64,000 bases of DNA from an uncultured Eubacteriales bacterium. GTDB taxonomy: Bacteria; Bacillota; Clostridia; Oscillospirales; Acutalibacteraceae. The notes beneath the pieces were generated by a model, which saw only the letters and a program-made list of their open reading frames with translations, did no database searches and was not told where the DNA came from. Both the position numbers and the translations under genes were made by a program. Positions 35,263-45,078 of this stretch are shown one piece after another. Positions within the stretch are counted from its first letter, which is position 1. The number at the start of each line of letters is the position of its first letter. Where the stretch lies: NCBI GenBank assembly GCA_948527295.1, contig CAOSWK010000002.1, positions 124,001-188,000 of the forward strand, given 5' to 3'.

Positions 35263-36303
35263 TTGCCCATTATAACGGAGTCCGACTTTGCCGCGCAGGT
35301 TAAGTCAAGCAACTTTAAAAACGCATATTTTATTTACGGGGAAGAAAAATATCTTGTATCCCACTACACGCGGCTGCTTACGGATAAAATCTTGCCCGGC
35401 AGGTGCAACAATTCTTTTAACCTGCAGAATTTTTCGTCTCCGGATCTTGACATAGACGCCCTAAACAGCGCGGTTGAGGCTCTGCCTTTGATGTCTCCTT
35501 TTAAGTGCGTGCGGATATTTGACTTGAACCTTGAGAAGGAGCCTCTAGACACAGTCAAAAAGCTAAAGGAGATTATCGCCGATATCCCCGAAACCACCGT
35601 TTTGATAATAAGTTTTCCTAACTTAAATGTAGATTTGAAGCGATCCTCTAGGTTTTCTTCTTTTGTTAAATTTTTTGAAAAACATGGAGAAGTTTTGAAT
35701 CTGCAGGCGCTTAGCAAACCCAAATTACAACGACAAATCATAAAATGGGCCGAAAAATTGTCTTGCACGCTTTGTGAGAAAAACGCGCAACTTATTATCG
35801 ACAAATGCGGAAATAACTTGCTGGTCCTTAAAAACGAGATTGAAAAGCTCTGTGCCTATGCGAACGGAGCTGAGATTACCTCGCAGATCATCGATGAAAT
35901 CGTGGTTTGCAACTTTGAGGCGAACGTTTTTGAGCTGACTAAAGCCATCATGGCGAAGAATTGTGACCGCGCCCTTGAAATTTTGGACATTCTGCTCTTT
36001 AAAAAAGAGGAACCTATCGCCATTTTGGCCGTCATGGCTTCGAATTATATCGATATGTACCGCGTGAATGCGGCCTTGCAAAGCGGAAGGAGCATTCAGG
36101 ATGTTGCTGAAATTTTTGACTACAAACGAAAGATGTTCCGGCTCGAGAATGCGCAGGCGCAGCTAAGATACAACGCTAATTTGAAGAAATCCTTGCGGGG
36201 TTGCATCGACTTGCTGACTAAAACCGACGTCATGCTCAAAAGTTCTCGCATGGATCCTAAAATTTTGCTAGAAGAGCTTATTGTCAAACTTATTCTTTGT
36301 TAA
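35263..36303 (+). CDS. holA: DNA polymerase III subunit delta
   Basis: Clamp-loader subunit that opens the sliding clamp. The 346-residue protein has the NAYFIYGEEKYLVSHY start, the P-loop-less AAA-like domain (TTVLIISFPNLNVDLKR), the GNNLLVLKNEIEKLCAY motif and a C-terminal collar domain (KKEEPIAILAVMASNYIDMYRV). The TTG start is one base after the comEC stop, so translation is likely coupled. Confidence 0.92.
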   Translation: MPIITESDFAAQVKSSNFKNAYFIYGEEKYLVSHYTRLLTDKILPGRCNNSFNLQNFSSPDLDIDALNSAVEALPLMSPFKCVRIFDLNLEKEPLDTVKKLKEIIADIPETTVLIISFPNLNVDLKRSSRFSSFVKFFEKHGEVLNLQALSKPKLQRQIIKWAEKLSCTLCEKNAQLIIDKCGNNLLVLKNEIEKLCAYANGAEITSQIIDEIVVCNFEANVFELTKAIMAKNCDRALEILDILLFKKEEPIAILAVMASNYIDMYRVNAALQSGRSIQDVAEIFDYKRKMFRLENAQAQLRYNANLKKSLRGCIDLLTKTDVMLKSSRMDPKILLEELIVKLILC

Positions 36304-36321
36304 ATTTGTATTAAATTTATC

Positions 36322-36350
36322 TTGACTTCTTGAAATTATTGTGGTAAAAT
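36322..36350 (+). promoter_or_regulatory. Promoter of ppk2
   Basis: TTGACT (36,322-36,327), a 17-base spacer and TAAAAT (36,345-36,350) preceded by TGG. It closely resembles the tRNA-operon promoter at 51,151. Confidence 0.8.
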
Positions 36351-36378
36351 ATCAGTATTATAAGAAGGGGGTAAAATT

Positions 36379-37290
36379 ATGAAACTGGATGAGTACAAAT
36401 TTGACGGGACGAAAAAATTTAAAATTAACGGGTTCGATACCAAGGCCAAGCATTTGACTACCGACAGGGAAATGGTGCTTGAGTCTAGCCTTTTGAACCT
36501 GAAGAAGCTTGGAATTATGCAGGATAGATTCTATGCGCAGGGCAGCGAGGCTATCTTGGTTATTTTGCAGGCTATGGACGCTGGCGGCAAGGACGGCGCC
36601 ATAAAGCACGTTATGTCTGGTCTTAACCCGCAGGGCGTGCAGGTTAGCAATTTTAAATCGCCTTCTAGCGAGGAGCTGGCTCATGACTACTTGTGGAGAT
36701 GCATTAAAAATCTTCCGGAACGCGGTAAAATCGGGATTTTTAACCGGTCGTATTATGAAGATGTCTTGGTTGCTCGGGTGCATGAGCTTTATAAAAATCA
36801 GAACTTACCTAGCAGATGCAAAACTCCGAAGATTTTTGACGAACGCTATGAACAAATCGCGAATTTTGAAAAATATTTGTGGCAAAACGGCATTCGTGTG
36901 CTAAAATTCTTCCTTAATATATCTCGGGATGAACAAAAACGTCGGTTTCTTAAAAGAATTGACGAGAAAAACAAAAACTGGAAATTGTCTGATTCTGACG
37001 TGAAGGAGCGGCAATATTGGGACGATTATATGAAGGCATTTGAAGCGGCTATAAACAAAACTAGCACGCCGTATGCGCCTTGGTATGTTGTTCCGGCGGA
37101 CAAAAAGTGGTTTGCTAGATTCTTTTTCTCTGAGATTTTGGTTAATACTTTGAACGACATTAACCCGAAATATCCGACTGTTACTAAGGAGAAAGAAAAG
37201 CTGATCGTCGCTTGCAAAGAATATCTTACTAACGAGGATGGTAAAAAATCTGCCGCAAAGACAAAGTCAAAATCAAAAACAAAAAAATAA
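36379..37290 (+). CDS. ppk2: Polyphosphate kinase 2 family protein
   Basis: Transfers phosphate between polyphosphate and nucleotides. The 303-residue single-domain form shows Walker A MDAGGKDGAIKHV near residue 70, the FNRSYYEDVLVARVH motif, the DEQKRRFLKRIDE lid region and WYVVPADKKWFARF, all typical of PPK2. The last 14 residues are a Lys/Ser-rich tail outside the family domain. It is monocistronic with a strong promoter, AAGGGGG ribosome site and an inverted repeat downstream. Whether it makes NDP or NTP cannot be settled here. Confidence 0.93.
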   Translation: MKLDEYKFDGTKKFKINGFDTKAKHLTTDREMVLESSLLNLKKLGIMQDRFYAQGSEAILVILQAMDAGGKDGAIKHVMSGLNPQGVQVSNFKSPSSEELAHDYLWRCIKNLPERGKIGIFNRSYYEDVLVARVHELYKNQNLPSRCKTPKIFDERYEQIANFEKYLWQNGIRVLKFFLNISRDEQKRRFLKRIDEKNKNWKLSDSDVKERQYWDDYMKAFEAAINKTSTPYAPWYVVPADKKWFARFFFSEILVNTLNDINPKYPTVTKEKEKLIVACKEYLTNEDGKKSAAKTKSKSKTKK

Positions 37291-37307
37291 TTTGAGTCTA
37301 TGAGTTT

Positions 37308-37341
37308 AAGTGTACACGCATGCTTTTTGAGGTGTACACTT
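37308..37341 (+). terminator. Inverted repeat after ppk2, terminator-like
   Basis: A perfect 10-base-pair inverted repeat (AAGTGTACAC with GTGTACACTT) around a 14-base loop, followed by a T-rich but interrupted tract. It may equally be a regulatory site for the next gene. Confidence 0.5.
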
Positions 37342-37429
37342 CTTGATTTTAATTATTTTTTGGTTGTTAATGTTATTTTTTGATTTTTTATAGTATAATT
37401 TTAAAAAAGGTTTTGGTGATATTTTTAAA

Positions 37430-37948
37430 ATGTTAAGTAAATTAAAAAACATGGACGATAAGGTCGTTGTGAACGTCAAAAAATTGCATAGAGATAATCT
37501 TAATAAATTTATGGTAATTGTGACCAAGCTGGGTAATAATGGAATGGTTTGGTTTGCTGTTGCTGTGCCTCTTTTGTTTAACCGCGGATACCGCAACGTT
37601 GGCGTTAAGATTATTTTGGCTTTACTGTTGAGTGGCTTTTTGGGCGAAGTTTTGATTAAGCATATTGTGGCGAGGGTTCGGCCTTCTAAATTTTTATTGC
37701 AGGAGGAAATGCTCATTAAGGAGCCTATCACTTATTCTTTTCCTTCGGGGCACACTTCTTCTTCTTTTGCGGCCTCTTGCATGTTGGCTTCTTGCTTTGG
37801 CATTATATCTATTCCTGCTTTTGTTTTGGCTTTTTTGATTGGATTTTCTCGCGTTTATTTGCGGGTTCATTACCTTACAGACGTTTTGGTCGGAGCCGTT
37901 TTGGGCTCCTTTTGCAGCCTGCTTGTTAATGTTTTTATTCCGTTTTAG
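37430..37948 (+). CDS. PAP2 family lipid phosphatase
   Basis: A 172-residue membrane protein of the type 2 phosphatidic acid / undecaprenyl-pyrophosphate phosphatase superfamily. The three catalytic motifs are present: KHIVARVRP, PSGHTSSS and SRVYLRVHYLTD. About five hydrophobic helices surround them. It may recycle undecaprenyl pyrophosphate or dephosphorylate phosphatidylglycerophosphate. A GGTGAT site precedes ATG 37430; ATG 37451 is an alternative start. A TATAAT lies at 37,394-37,399. Confidence 0.88.
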   Translation: MLSKLKNMDDKVVVNVKKLHRDNLNKFMVIVTKLGNNGMVWFAVAVPLLFNRGYRNVGVKIILALLLSGFLGEVLIKHIVARVRPSKFLLQEEMLIKEPITYSFPSGHTSSSFAASCMLASCFGIISIPAFVLAFLIGFSRVYLRVHYLTDVLVGAVLGSFCSLLVNVFIPF

Positions 37949-37953
37949 ATTTG

Positions 37954-37982
37954 TTGCTCTTGTTGGGGTTTTGTGATATAAT
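37954..37982 (+). promoter_or_regulatory. Promoter of the ruvCAB run
   Basis: TTGCTC (37,954-37,959), a 17-base spacer and TATAAT (37,977-37,982) preceded by TGA, 54 bases before the ruvC start. Confidence 0.65.
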
Positions 37983-38035
37983 TTATTTCAAATTTTATAT
38001 TCTTTTTTTAGTTTTTAAAAGGGAGTTACATAATT

Positions 38036-38566
38036 GTGAAAATACTCGGGATTGACCCTGGCTACGCTATTGTTGGGTATGGCGCTATCTCTACTGGGCC
38101 TAATAATAAGTTTTTGCCTTTGTGCTATGGTTCTATTTTAACCGAAAGTACTGCACCTTTTTGTGACCGATTGTTTAAAATATCTTGCGATATGAATGAA
38201 CTTTTGCTAAAGGTTCGGCCCGATGTTGTTGCTATTGAGCGACTTTATTTTCAGAATAACCGCAAAACCGCTATTGATGTTGCTCAGGCACGCGGTGTAA
38301 TTTTGCTTAGCGCACGGAATTTGAATGTTCCCATTTTTGAGTATACCCCTTTGCAGATTAAAACTGTTGTTACGGGGTATGGCAAGGCTAAAAAGGCCCA
38401 GGTTATGAAGATGACTAAACGGTTGCTTTGTTTAGAAAAAATGCCTAAGCTTGACGATACTGCCGACGCTTTGGCCGTGGCGATTTGTCACGCGCAGGCT
38501 TGCGGAACCGGCTTGAGGGCTAGCATGTTAAAAAGGAGTTACACATATAATGTTTTACAGCCTTAG
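38036..38566 (+). CDS. ruvC: Holliday junction endonuclease RuvC
   Basis: Resolves Holliday junctions made during recombination. The 176-residue protein carries the four acidic active-site residues in ILGIDPG, AIERLYF and DDTADALAVAICH. The family motif NRKTAIDVAQARGVILL is present. The GTG start follows GGGAG. The 3' end overlaps ruvA by 17 bases, so the two are translationally coupled. Confidence 0.96.
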   Translation: MKILGIDPGYAIVGYGAISTGPNNKFLPLCYGSILTESTAPFCDRLFKISCDMNELLLKVRPDVVAIERLYFQNNRKTAIDVAQARGVILLSARNLNVPIFEYTPLQIKTVVTGYGKAKKAQVMKMTKRLLCLEKMPKLDDTADALAVAICHAQACGTGLRASMLKRSYTYNVLQP

Positions 38567-39155
38567 AGGAAAGTTGATTGCTGTTGATGGCTTGAGCGTG
38601 GCTATTGAATGCGCTGGAGTTGGCTATAAGTGCAATGTTACGCAGAACACTTTAAATGAACTGCCTGCTATTGGTGAAGAAGTCTTTATATACACGCATT
38701 TAAACGTGCGCGAGGACGCTATGGAGCTTTTTGGCTTTTTTAGTCTCAGTGAGCTAAACTGCTTTAAGTTGCTTACTTCTGTTTCTGGCGTTGGGGCTAA
38801 GGTTGGCATTGCTATTTTGTCCACTTTGTCGGCTGCGCAGGTTGTTGCGGCTATTTCTTCTGGCGACTGCAAGCTTTTGACTTTGGCGCCTGGTGTTGGC
38901 AATAAACTGGCGCAGAGGATCATTTTGGAGCTTAAGGACAAAGTTGCTAGCTCTTTGGCGGAGGTGAGCGCGAAGAATCCGCCTTTGGCTGCTAGTCGGG
39001 CAGTTTTTGGAAACTCGGCGGCCGCTATTGATGCGCTTTCTGTTTTGGGGTACTCTCGAGTCGAGGCTTTGGAGGCTGTTTCTAAATTTGACGAGGCACT
39101 TTCGGTTGAAGAATTGATAAAAAACGCGCTAAAATCCATGGCTGGGGGGATGTAA
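38550..39155 (+). CDS. ruvA: Holliday junction helicase subunit RuvA
   Basis: Tetrameric Holliday-junction binding protein that loads RuvB. The 201-residue protein has the N-terminal OB domain (MFYSLRGKLIAVDG), the helix-hairpin-helix pair (LTSVSGVGAKVGIAIL, APGVGNKLAQRIILELKDK) and a C-terminal RuvB-contacting domain (ALSVLGYSRVEALEAV). AAAAGGAG precedes the ATG. It lies 3 bases before ruvB. Confidence 0.97.
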   Translation: MFYSLRGKLIAVDGLSVAIECAGVGYKCNVTQNTLNELPAIGEEVFIYTHLNVREDAMELFGFFSLSELNCFKLLTSVSGVGAKVGIAILSTLSAAQVVAAISSGDCKLLTLAPGVGNKLAQRIILELKDKVASSLAEVSAKNPPLAASRAVFGNSAAAIDALSVLGYSRVEALEAVSKFDEALSVEELIKNALKSMAGGM

Positions 39156-39158
39156 CCG

Positions 39159-40169
39159 TTGGAATTTGATTTTGAGAACAGAATTTTGGACCCGGAGGAA
39201 ACGCCCGAAGATTTCGAGGTGGAAAATCCGCTGCGCCCCCGAACTTTGGCCGAATACGTTGGTCAGGATAAAGTTAAGGAGAATTTGTCGGTTTTTATTA
39301 AGGCCGCCAAAATTCGCAAAGAACCGCTTGATCATGTGCTTTTGTATGGGCCTCCTGGGCTTGGAAAGACGACTTTATCTGGGATTATTGCTAACGAAAT
39401 GAACGTGAATTTTAAAATTACTTCTGGCCCGGCGATTGAGAAGTCCGGCGATTTGGCCGCGATTCTTACGAATTTGAACGAGGGTGACGTTTTATTTATT
39501 GACGAAATTCATCGGCTGCCCCGCACTGTGGAGGAGATTTTGTACCCGGCTATGGAGGATTTCTCGATAGATATCATCACGGGCAAGGGCCAGATGGCGA
39601 CTTCGTACCATTTGTCATTGCCTCGGTTTACTTTGGTCGGAGCCACCACGCGTGCTGGGCAACTTTCGGCTCCTTTGCGAGATAGATTTGGCGTGGTTTT
39701 GCGGCTCGAGATGTACTCCTCGCAGGAGCTTGCTAAGATTATTCGGCGAAGTGCTACTATTCTTGGCATAAATATCGACAACGACGGCGCTATTGAAATT
39801 GCATCTCGCTCGCGCGGGACACCCCGGATTGCGAACCGGCTTTTGCGCAGGGTTCGGGACTTTGCCTTAGTTCAAAACCGTGAGGAGATTGACTTTAGCA
39901 CGGCTAGAGTGGCGCTCGATAAGCTTGAGATCGATGAATTGGGGCTTGACGCTAACGACAGAAGGATGCTCAAGGCGATGATTGAATTTTATAATGGCGG
40001 GCCCGTTGGAGTCGAAACTTTGGCGGCTGCTATTGGCGAAGAATCCGTTACCATTGAGGATATTTACGAACCTTATTTGATGCAGATCGGATTTATTAGC
40101 CGTACACCAAGGGGACGAGTTGCCAATCGGGCGGCATATCTGCATTTGGGCCTTGAGCCTGTTGAATAA
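39159..40169 (+). CDS. ruvB: Holliday junction helicase subunit RuvB
   Basis: AAA+ motor that drives branch migration. The 336-residue protein has the [18 protein letters not shown] start, Walker [10 protein letters not shown], Walker [10 protein letters not shown], sensor GATTRAG and a C-terminal winged helix ([17 protein letters not shown]). The TTG start is preceded by a G-rich ribosome site overlapping the ruvA end. Confidence 0.97.
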   Translation: MEFDFENRILDPEETPEDFEVENPLRPRTLAEYVGQDKVKENLSVFIKAAKIRKEPLDHVLLYGPPGLGKTTLSGIIANEMNVNFKITSGPAIEKSGDLAAILTNLNEGDVLFIDEIHRLPRTVEEILYPAMEDFSIDIITGKGQMATSYHLSLPRFTLVGATTRAGQLSAPLRDRFGVVLRLEMYSSQELAKIIRRSATILGINIDNDGAIEIASRSRGTPRIANRLLRRVRDFALVQNREEIDFSTARVALDKLEIDELGLDANDRRMLKAMIEFYNGGPVGVETLAAAIGEESVTIEDIYEPYLMQIGFISRTPRGRVANRAAYLHLGLEPVE

Positions 40170-40201
40170 TTACTACTAGTTTGGGGAGAGTTTGACTTTT
40201 T

Positions 40202-41575
40202 ATGGGTAAGCTTTTTGGAACGGACGGCGTTCGTGGCATTGCTAACGTTGAATTAACTGCTGAGATTGCGATGAAAATCGGCAAAGCGGCGGCGAGCGTT
40301 TTGGTTAAGAACACGCCGGGCAAGGCAAAAATTCTAATTGGGAAGGATACTCGGCTTTCGTGCGATATTCTTGAAGGGGCTCTGGTTGCCGGGATTTGCT
40401 CTGTTGGCGTGGACGTTGTTTGCTTGGGGGTTATTCCTACGCCGGCGGTTGCTTTTTTGGTTAGGAAATACCGCGCAAATGCTGGGATTATGATCTCGGC
40501 TTCGCATAATTCTTTTGAGTTTAACGGGATTAAAATATTTGGCGAAAACGGCTACAAACTGCCGGATAAGGTTGAATCTGTTATCGAAAGAATTGTGCTT
40601 AACGACGTACCTATTGACGTTTCGGAGGTTAAGTACGCTGATTTGGGCACCCGGACTAACGCCGACCGCGCGATTGACGACTACATTGAGCATATTGCTT
40701 CGACTATTGACGCTGATTTGACGGGCTTGAAAGTGGCTTTTGACTGCGCTAACGGTGCAGCTTTTCGGACGGCGAAACGGCTGTTTACTCGGCTTGGCGT
40801 TGAGTGTACCATTAAAAACTGCCGGCCGAATGGGACTAATATAAATAAAAATTGCGGGTCCATGCATATGGAAGGCTTGGCGCGTTTTGTTAAAGAGAAT
40901 GGCTTGGACGCTGGGATTGCTTTTGATGGCGACGCGGACCGGTGCCTGGCGGTTGACGAGCTTGGCAACATTGTTGACGGGGACTTCATTATGGCCATTT
41001 GCGCGATGTCTTTGAACGAGCAGCGCAAACTTGCCAAAGGCACCGTGGTGGGCACGGTCATGACTAACATTGGGTTCAACCACTTTTGCAGCGGGAATCA
41101 GTTGAAGTTTGTTGCCACGCGCGTTGGCGACAGGTACGTTCTAGAAGAGATGCTCAAGAATGGCTATAATTTTGGCGGCGAGCAGTCCGGGCACGTTATT
41201 TTTCTTGACCACTCTACTACGGGCGACGGCCAGTTGACGGCTGTTCAGCTTTTGAGCATACTAAAACGTAGTGGCAAAAAGCTTTCGCAGCTCGCCGGCG
41301 TCATGAAGAAGCTCCCTCAGGTCATGCTAAACGTTAAGGTGGACAATTTGGGCAAGCTGAAGTTTCACACCGACGAGGAGATTAAGAGCGCTATTGACCG
41401 CGTTAGCGCGAAGTTTGAGCCTGGCAATGCTGATACGTGCGGCCGGGGGCGGATTCTTGTTCGGGTTTCGGGCACGGAGCCTTTGATTCGCATTATGCTG
41501 GAGGGCGAAAATTTGGATAGGATTACCGTTTTGGCGAACGAGGTTGCCGATCTGGTGCGAAAACGGCTTTCTTAA
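40202..41575 (+). CDS. glmM: Phosphoglucosamine mutase
   Basis: Converts glucosamine-6-phosphate to glucosamine-1-phosphate for UDP-GlcNAc synthesis. The 457-residue protein has KLFGTDGVRGIAN at the N-terminus, the phosphoserine loop SASHNSFEFNGIK near residue 100, the metal-binding DGDADR near 243, the sugar loop GGEQSGH and the phosphate loop RVSGTEPLIRI. GGGGAGAG precedes the ATG. It follows ruvB by 32 bases and precedes the methyltransferase by 12. Confidence 0.97.
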   Translation: MGKLFGTDGVRGIANVELTAEIAMKIGKAAASVLVKNTPGKAKILIGKDTRLSCDILEGALVAGICSVGVDVVCLGVIPTPAVAFLVRKYRANAGIMISASHNSFEFNGIKIFGENGYKLPDKVESVIERIVLNDVPIDVSEVKYADLGTRTNADRAIDDYIEHIASTIDADLTGLKVAFDCANGAAFRTAKRLFTRLGVECTIKNCRPNGTNINKNCGSMHMEGLARFVKENGLDAGIAFDGDADRCLAVDELGNIVDGDFIMAICAMSLNEQRKLAKGTVVGTVMTNIGFNHFCSGNQLKFVATRVGDRYVLEEMLKNGYNFGGEQSGHVIFLDHSTTGDGQLTAVQLLSILKRSGKKLSQLAGVMKKLPQVMLNVKVDNLGKLKFHTDEEIKSAIDRVSAKFEPGNADTCGRGRILVRVSGTEPLIRIMLEGENLDRITVLANEVADLVRKRLS

Positions 41576-41587
41576 AGGAGTTTTAAT

Positions 41588-42454
41588 TTGAGAGTTTCTA
41601 GTTGTTGGACTGATTTTGAGCTGATTGATACTTCTGCTGGCGAGCGGCTTGAACGCTGGGGCGATGTTATTTTGGTTCGGCCGGATCCGCAAATTATCTG
41701 GGATACCCCGAGGGAGCATCCTCTTTGGCGCAGTGCTCATGCTGTTTATCACCGTTCTCGCTCTGGTGGCGGGCATTGGCAAGCCTTAAAAAAAGTCCCG
41801 GCGGTTTGGGATATCGGCTATAAGGGCTTGCGGTTTAATTTAAAGATGATGGGCTTTAAGCATACTGGGATTTTCCCGGAGCAGGCCACCAACTGGGATT
41901 TTATTTCTGACAATATTCGCGCGCAAAAAAAGCCCTTTAAGATGCTAAACTTGTTTGGATACACTGGTGCTGCGACTTTGGCTGCGGCTGCAGCTGGCGC
42001 GAATGTTTGCCACGTGGATGCTTCTAAAGGGATGGTCAGTTGGGCGAGGGAAAACGCTTGTGCTTCGGGGCTTGCGGACAAACCCGTGCGCTGGATTGTA
42101 GACGATTGTGTGAAGTTTGTACAAAAAGAGATTCGCCGTGGTAACCGATATGATGGGATTGTTATGGATCCACCTTCTTATGGCCGCGGTCCTGGCGGCG
42201 AAATTTGGAAGCTTGAGGACCAAATTTTTTCTCTTTTAAACTTATGCTGCGAGGTTTTGTCGGAAGAGGCTCAATTTTTTGTCTTGAACTCTTATACAAC
42301 GGGGCTTTCGCCCTCTGTTATGCAATGCATGCTGAGTCTGACTTTTAAAAAGGCTTTTGGTGGGGCGGTCTTTGCCGATGAAATCGGCCTGCCGGTTACC
42401 GCTCAGGATATTGTTTTGCCGTGTGGTTCCACCGCCATTTGGCGGCGCGCGTGA
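41588..42454 (+). CDS. Class I SAM-dependent methyltransferase, RlmI/RlmK-like
   Basis: A 288-residue methyltransferase. SAM-binding motif I is FGYTGAATLAAAAAGA near residue 120, motif II is VDASKGMVSWARENA and motif IV is MDPPSYGRG. These resemble the C-terminal methyltransferase domain of RlmI/RlmK 23S rRNA enzymes, but the PUA domain of those enzymes is lacking. The substrate is probably rRNA, not proven. TTG start with AAAGGAG upstream. Confidence 0.85.
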   Translation: MRVSSCWTDFELIDTSAGERLERWGDVILVRPDPQIIWDTPREHPLWRSAHAVYHRSRSGGGHWQALKKVPAVWDIGYKGLRFNLKMMGFKHTGIFPEQATNWDFISDNIRAQKKPFKMLNLFGYTGAATLAAAAAGANVCHVDASKGMVSWARENACASGLADKPVRWIVDDCVKFVQKEIRRGNRYDGIVMDPPSYGRGPGGEIWKLEDQIFSLLNLCCEVLSEEAQFFVLNSYTTGLSPSVMQCMLSLTFKKAFGGAVFADEIGLPVTAQDIVLPCGSTAIWRRA

Positions 42455-42472
42455 ATTGGAGATTTTTATTTT

Positions 42473-43336
42473 ATGGAGAAATTTATTGATATTGTCGATT
42501 TGGAATTTAATTACGAAGAGGCCGACGGTGGCCGCAAAATCAACATTTTGGATGGCGTGAATTTAGAAATTAAAAAAGGCGAATTTTTGACGATTCTGGG
42601 TCACAACGGCAGCGGGAAGTCCACCCTGGCAAAGCATCTAAACGCGATGCTTACGCCCACAGCTGGTGACGTTTTTGTGCGAGGGATTAATACTAAGGAT
42701 TATTCGCGAATTTATGATATTCGGAGCACCGTGGGGCTGGTTTTTCAAAACCCCGATAATCAGATTGTGGCGAGCATTGTGGAGGATGACGTCGCTTTTG
42801 GGCCGGAGAACTTGGGGATTGCCCCGGAGGCGATCCGTGCCCGTGTGGATGATGCTTTGCGTGCCGTGGATATGTATGATTGTCGGAAGGAAGCCATTTA
42901 TAATTTGTCTGGCGGGCAAAAACAGAGAGTCGCCATTGCTGGGATCATCGCTATGAGGCCTTCATGCCTTGTGCTTGATGAGCCCACTGCGATGCTGGAT
43001 CCCGTTGGGCGCGACGAAGTCATGCGCGTTATAAAAAAGCTAAACAAGGAATGCGGCATTACAATCGTTTTGATAACGCATTATATGGACGAGGCTACCG
43101 ATTCTGACCGGATTGTTGTGATGAACGAAGGCAAAATTGCTAGAATAGGCGCGCCTTTGAGCATTTTCTCGGATGTCGATTTTTTAAAAAAGTGCCAACT
43201 GTCGATTCCGCAATCTGTTGAGCTTCTTCAAAAGCTGAAGGCGCATGGAGTTCAAATCCCCTCTTTTGTGCTAAATGAAGACGAATGTGTCGATGTTTTA
43301 GCTCGATATTTCAGTGCTAATGCCATAAGCCGTTGA
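42473..43336 (+). CDS. ecfA1: ECF transporter ATP-binding protein EcfA1
   Basis: One of two ATPases powering energy-coupling-factor vitamin and metal uptake. The 287-residue ABC protein has Walker A GHNGSGKST, Q-loop VFQNPDNQI, signature LSGGQKQRVAIAG and Walker B LVLDEPTAML. The C-terminal extension is typical of EcfA. It heads the ecfA1-ecfA2-ecfT-truA run. The substrate-binding S components must be encoded elsewhere. Confidence 0.96.
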   Translation: MEKFIDIVDLEFNYEEADGGRKINILDGVNLEIKKGEFLTILGHNGSGKSTLAKHLNAMLTPTAGDVFVRGINTKDYSRIYDIRSTVGLVFQNPDNQIVASIVEDDVAFGPENLGIAPEAIRARVDDALRAVDMYDCRKEAIYNLSGGQKQRVAIAGIIAMRPSCLVLDEPTAMLDPVGRDEVMRVIKKLNKECGITIVLITHYMDEATDSDRIVVMNEGKIARIGAPLSIFSDVDFLKKCQLSIPQSVELLQKLKAHGVQIPSFVLNEDECVDVLARYFSANAISR

Positions 43337-43386
43337 TTTGCTAACATGTTTTTCCCGTCATTCTTGAGTTTTAGGAGGATTTTGCG

Positions 43387-44247
43387 ATGTCTCAGATCGA
43401 AATAAAAGACTTGACATATGTCTACTCTGCCGGCGCCAGCACGCCTAAGCGGGCCTTGAACTGCATCAATCTAAGCATAGAAAAAGGCGAGTTCATTGGC
43501 TTGATCGGGCCCACTGGGTCGGGGAAGTCCACATTTGCTAAGCAGCTCAACGCACTTTTAAAGCCTACTTCTGGAGCTGTGCTTTTGGACGGAGTCGATA
43601 TTTGGCAAAATTCCCAGGTTAAACCAGAGCTTGCAAGAGAGGTGCGATTCAAAGTCGGGCTGGTGTTTCAGTACCCGGAATATCAGCTGTTTGAGGACAC
43701 CGTCTATAACGACATCGCCTTCGGCCCCAAAAACATGGGCTTGTGCGACGCTGACGTCAAAGAAAAAGTCTTGGCAGCTTGCAAATTCGTGAATTTGGAT
43801 TTAAACTTGTTGCAGAAGTCGCCGTTTGACTTGTCTGGCGGCGAAAAGCGAAAGGTCGCCATTGCTGGGGTGTTGTCGATGGATCCGGAAGTCTTGGTTT
43901 TGGACGAACCCACCGTGGGGCTTGACCCCTGCGCGCGCGAGTCGCTGTTGGAACAGCTTTACCGGTATCACAAGGAAAAAGATAAAACTATCATACTGAT
44001 TTCCCACCGCATGGAGGATATCGCTAAATATTCCGATAGAGTCATCGTTTTGAGCGATGGGAACTTGGTTATGTTCGACTCTGCTGGGAATGTCTTTGGT
44101 TGTGATAAAGTATTAAATGAGGCTGGGCTCAAAGTCCCACAGATATGCTCTATCATGGCTAAGCTTAAGGCGGGCGCCATTCCTAACTTGAACGACAAGG
44201 TTTTGACTGTGGATGGCGCCGTCACTGAATTGCTAAAATTTGTATAA
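43387..44247 (+). CDS. ecfA2: ECF transporter ATP-binding protein EcfA2
   Basis: Partner ATPase of EcfA1. The 286-residue ABC protein has Walker A GPTGSGKST, Q-loop VFQYPEYQLF (the EcfA2-type YPE), signature LSGGEKRKVAIAG and Walker B LVLDEPTVGL. The ribosome site TAGGAGG precedes the ATG. Confidence 0.96.
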   Translation: MSQIEIKDLTYVYSAGASTPKRALNCINLSIEKGEFIGLIGPTGSGKSTFAKQLNALLKPTSGAVLLDGVDIWQNSQVKPELAREVRFKVGLVFQYPEYQLFEDTVYNDIAFGPKNMGLCDADVKEKVLAACKFVNLDLNLLQKSPFDLSGGEKRKVAIAGVLSMDPEVLVLDEPTVGLDPCARESLLEQLYRYHKEKDKTIILISHRMEDIAKYSDRVIVLSDGNLVMFDSAGNVFGCDKVLNEAGLKVPQICSIMAKLKAGAIPNLNDKVLTVDGAVTELLKFV

Positions 44248-44262
44248 AATGGGTGAGGAATT

Positions 44263-45078
44263 TTGTTAAGTAACATTGCGCTAGGCCGCTTTTTCCCTGG
44301 AAATTCGTTGGTGCATAGGCTAGACCCGCGCGTCAAAATCGTGATCGTGGTCGTTCTACTGGTAACCGTTTTTTGGGCAGGCAATTACCTCGCGCTTCTT
44401 ACCAACCTCGCGGCCATCTTCGTCTTTATGGCCTTTGCAAAAGTCTCGTTCAAAAATTACTTCAAAAACATGAAGGTCATCCTCTTCATCGTCGTGTTCA
44501 CAAGCGTTTTAAACATATTTTACGCCAAAGGACCGCTGCTCTTTAAGATCGGGCCCGTCGCGATCACAAAAGGCGGGTTTGATAACAGCGTTTTTGTGGC
44601 TTGCCGGTTGGTGATACTGATTTTGATAAGCTCGCTGCTCACCTTCACCACCTCCCCCACCGACTTAACGGACGCGTTGGAGCGGATTTTGAAGCCATTG
44701 TCCATGTTCAAAATAAAAACGCACGAGTTGGCTATGATGATGGCCATTGCGCTGCGGTTTATCCCCACTCTTTTGGAGGAAACGGACAAAATCATCGATG
44801 CGCAAAAGGCTCGTGGTGCAGACATGGAGTCCGGCAACGCTTTAAAGCGGATAAAGGCTCTGGTGCCTATATTGGTGCCGCTTTTGGTCGCCTCGTTTCG
44901 GCGGGCTTTTGACTTGGCTTTGGCTATGGAATGCAGATGCTACAACGGCGGAGACGGCCGCACTAAAATGAAGGTTTTGCATATCTGCTCAAACGACGTT
45001 TTGGCTATATTTGCGGTTGTGGCGGTATTTTTGCTCGTTCTGTGGAGCAACTTTTGGGCTTTGGCGGTGCATTTATGA
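44263..45078 (+). CDS. ecfT: ECF transporter transmembrane protein EcfT
   Basis: Membrane scaffold that links the two ATPases to the exchangeable S component. The 271-residue protein has about five to six hydrophobic helices. Two coupling-helix motifs with the Ala-Arg-Gly signature are visible: DAQKARGADM and the region preceding AMECRCYNGG. The TTG start follows GTGAGGA. The stop overlaps the truA start as ATGA. Confidence 0.95.
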   Translation: MLSNIALGRFFPGNSLVHRLDPRVKIVIVVVLLVTVFWAGNYLALLTNLAAIFVFMAFAKVSFKNYFKNMKVILFIVVFTSVLNIFYAKGPLLFKIGPVAITKGGFDNSVFVACRLVILILISSLLTFTTSPTDLTDALERILKPLSMFKIKTHELAMMMAIALRFIPTLLEETDKIIDAQKARGADMESGNALKRIKALVPILVPLLVASFRRAFDLALAMECRCYNGGDGRTKMKVLHICSNDVLAIFAVVAVFLLVLWSNFWALAVHL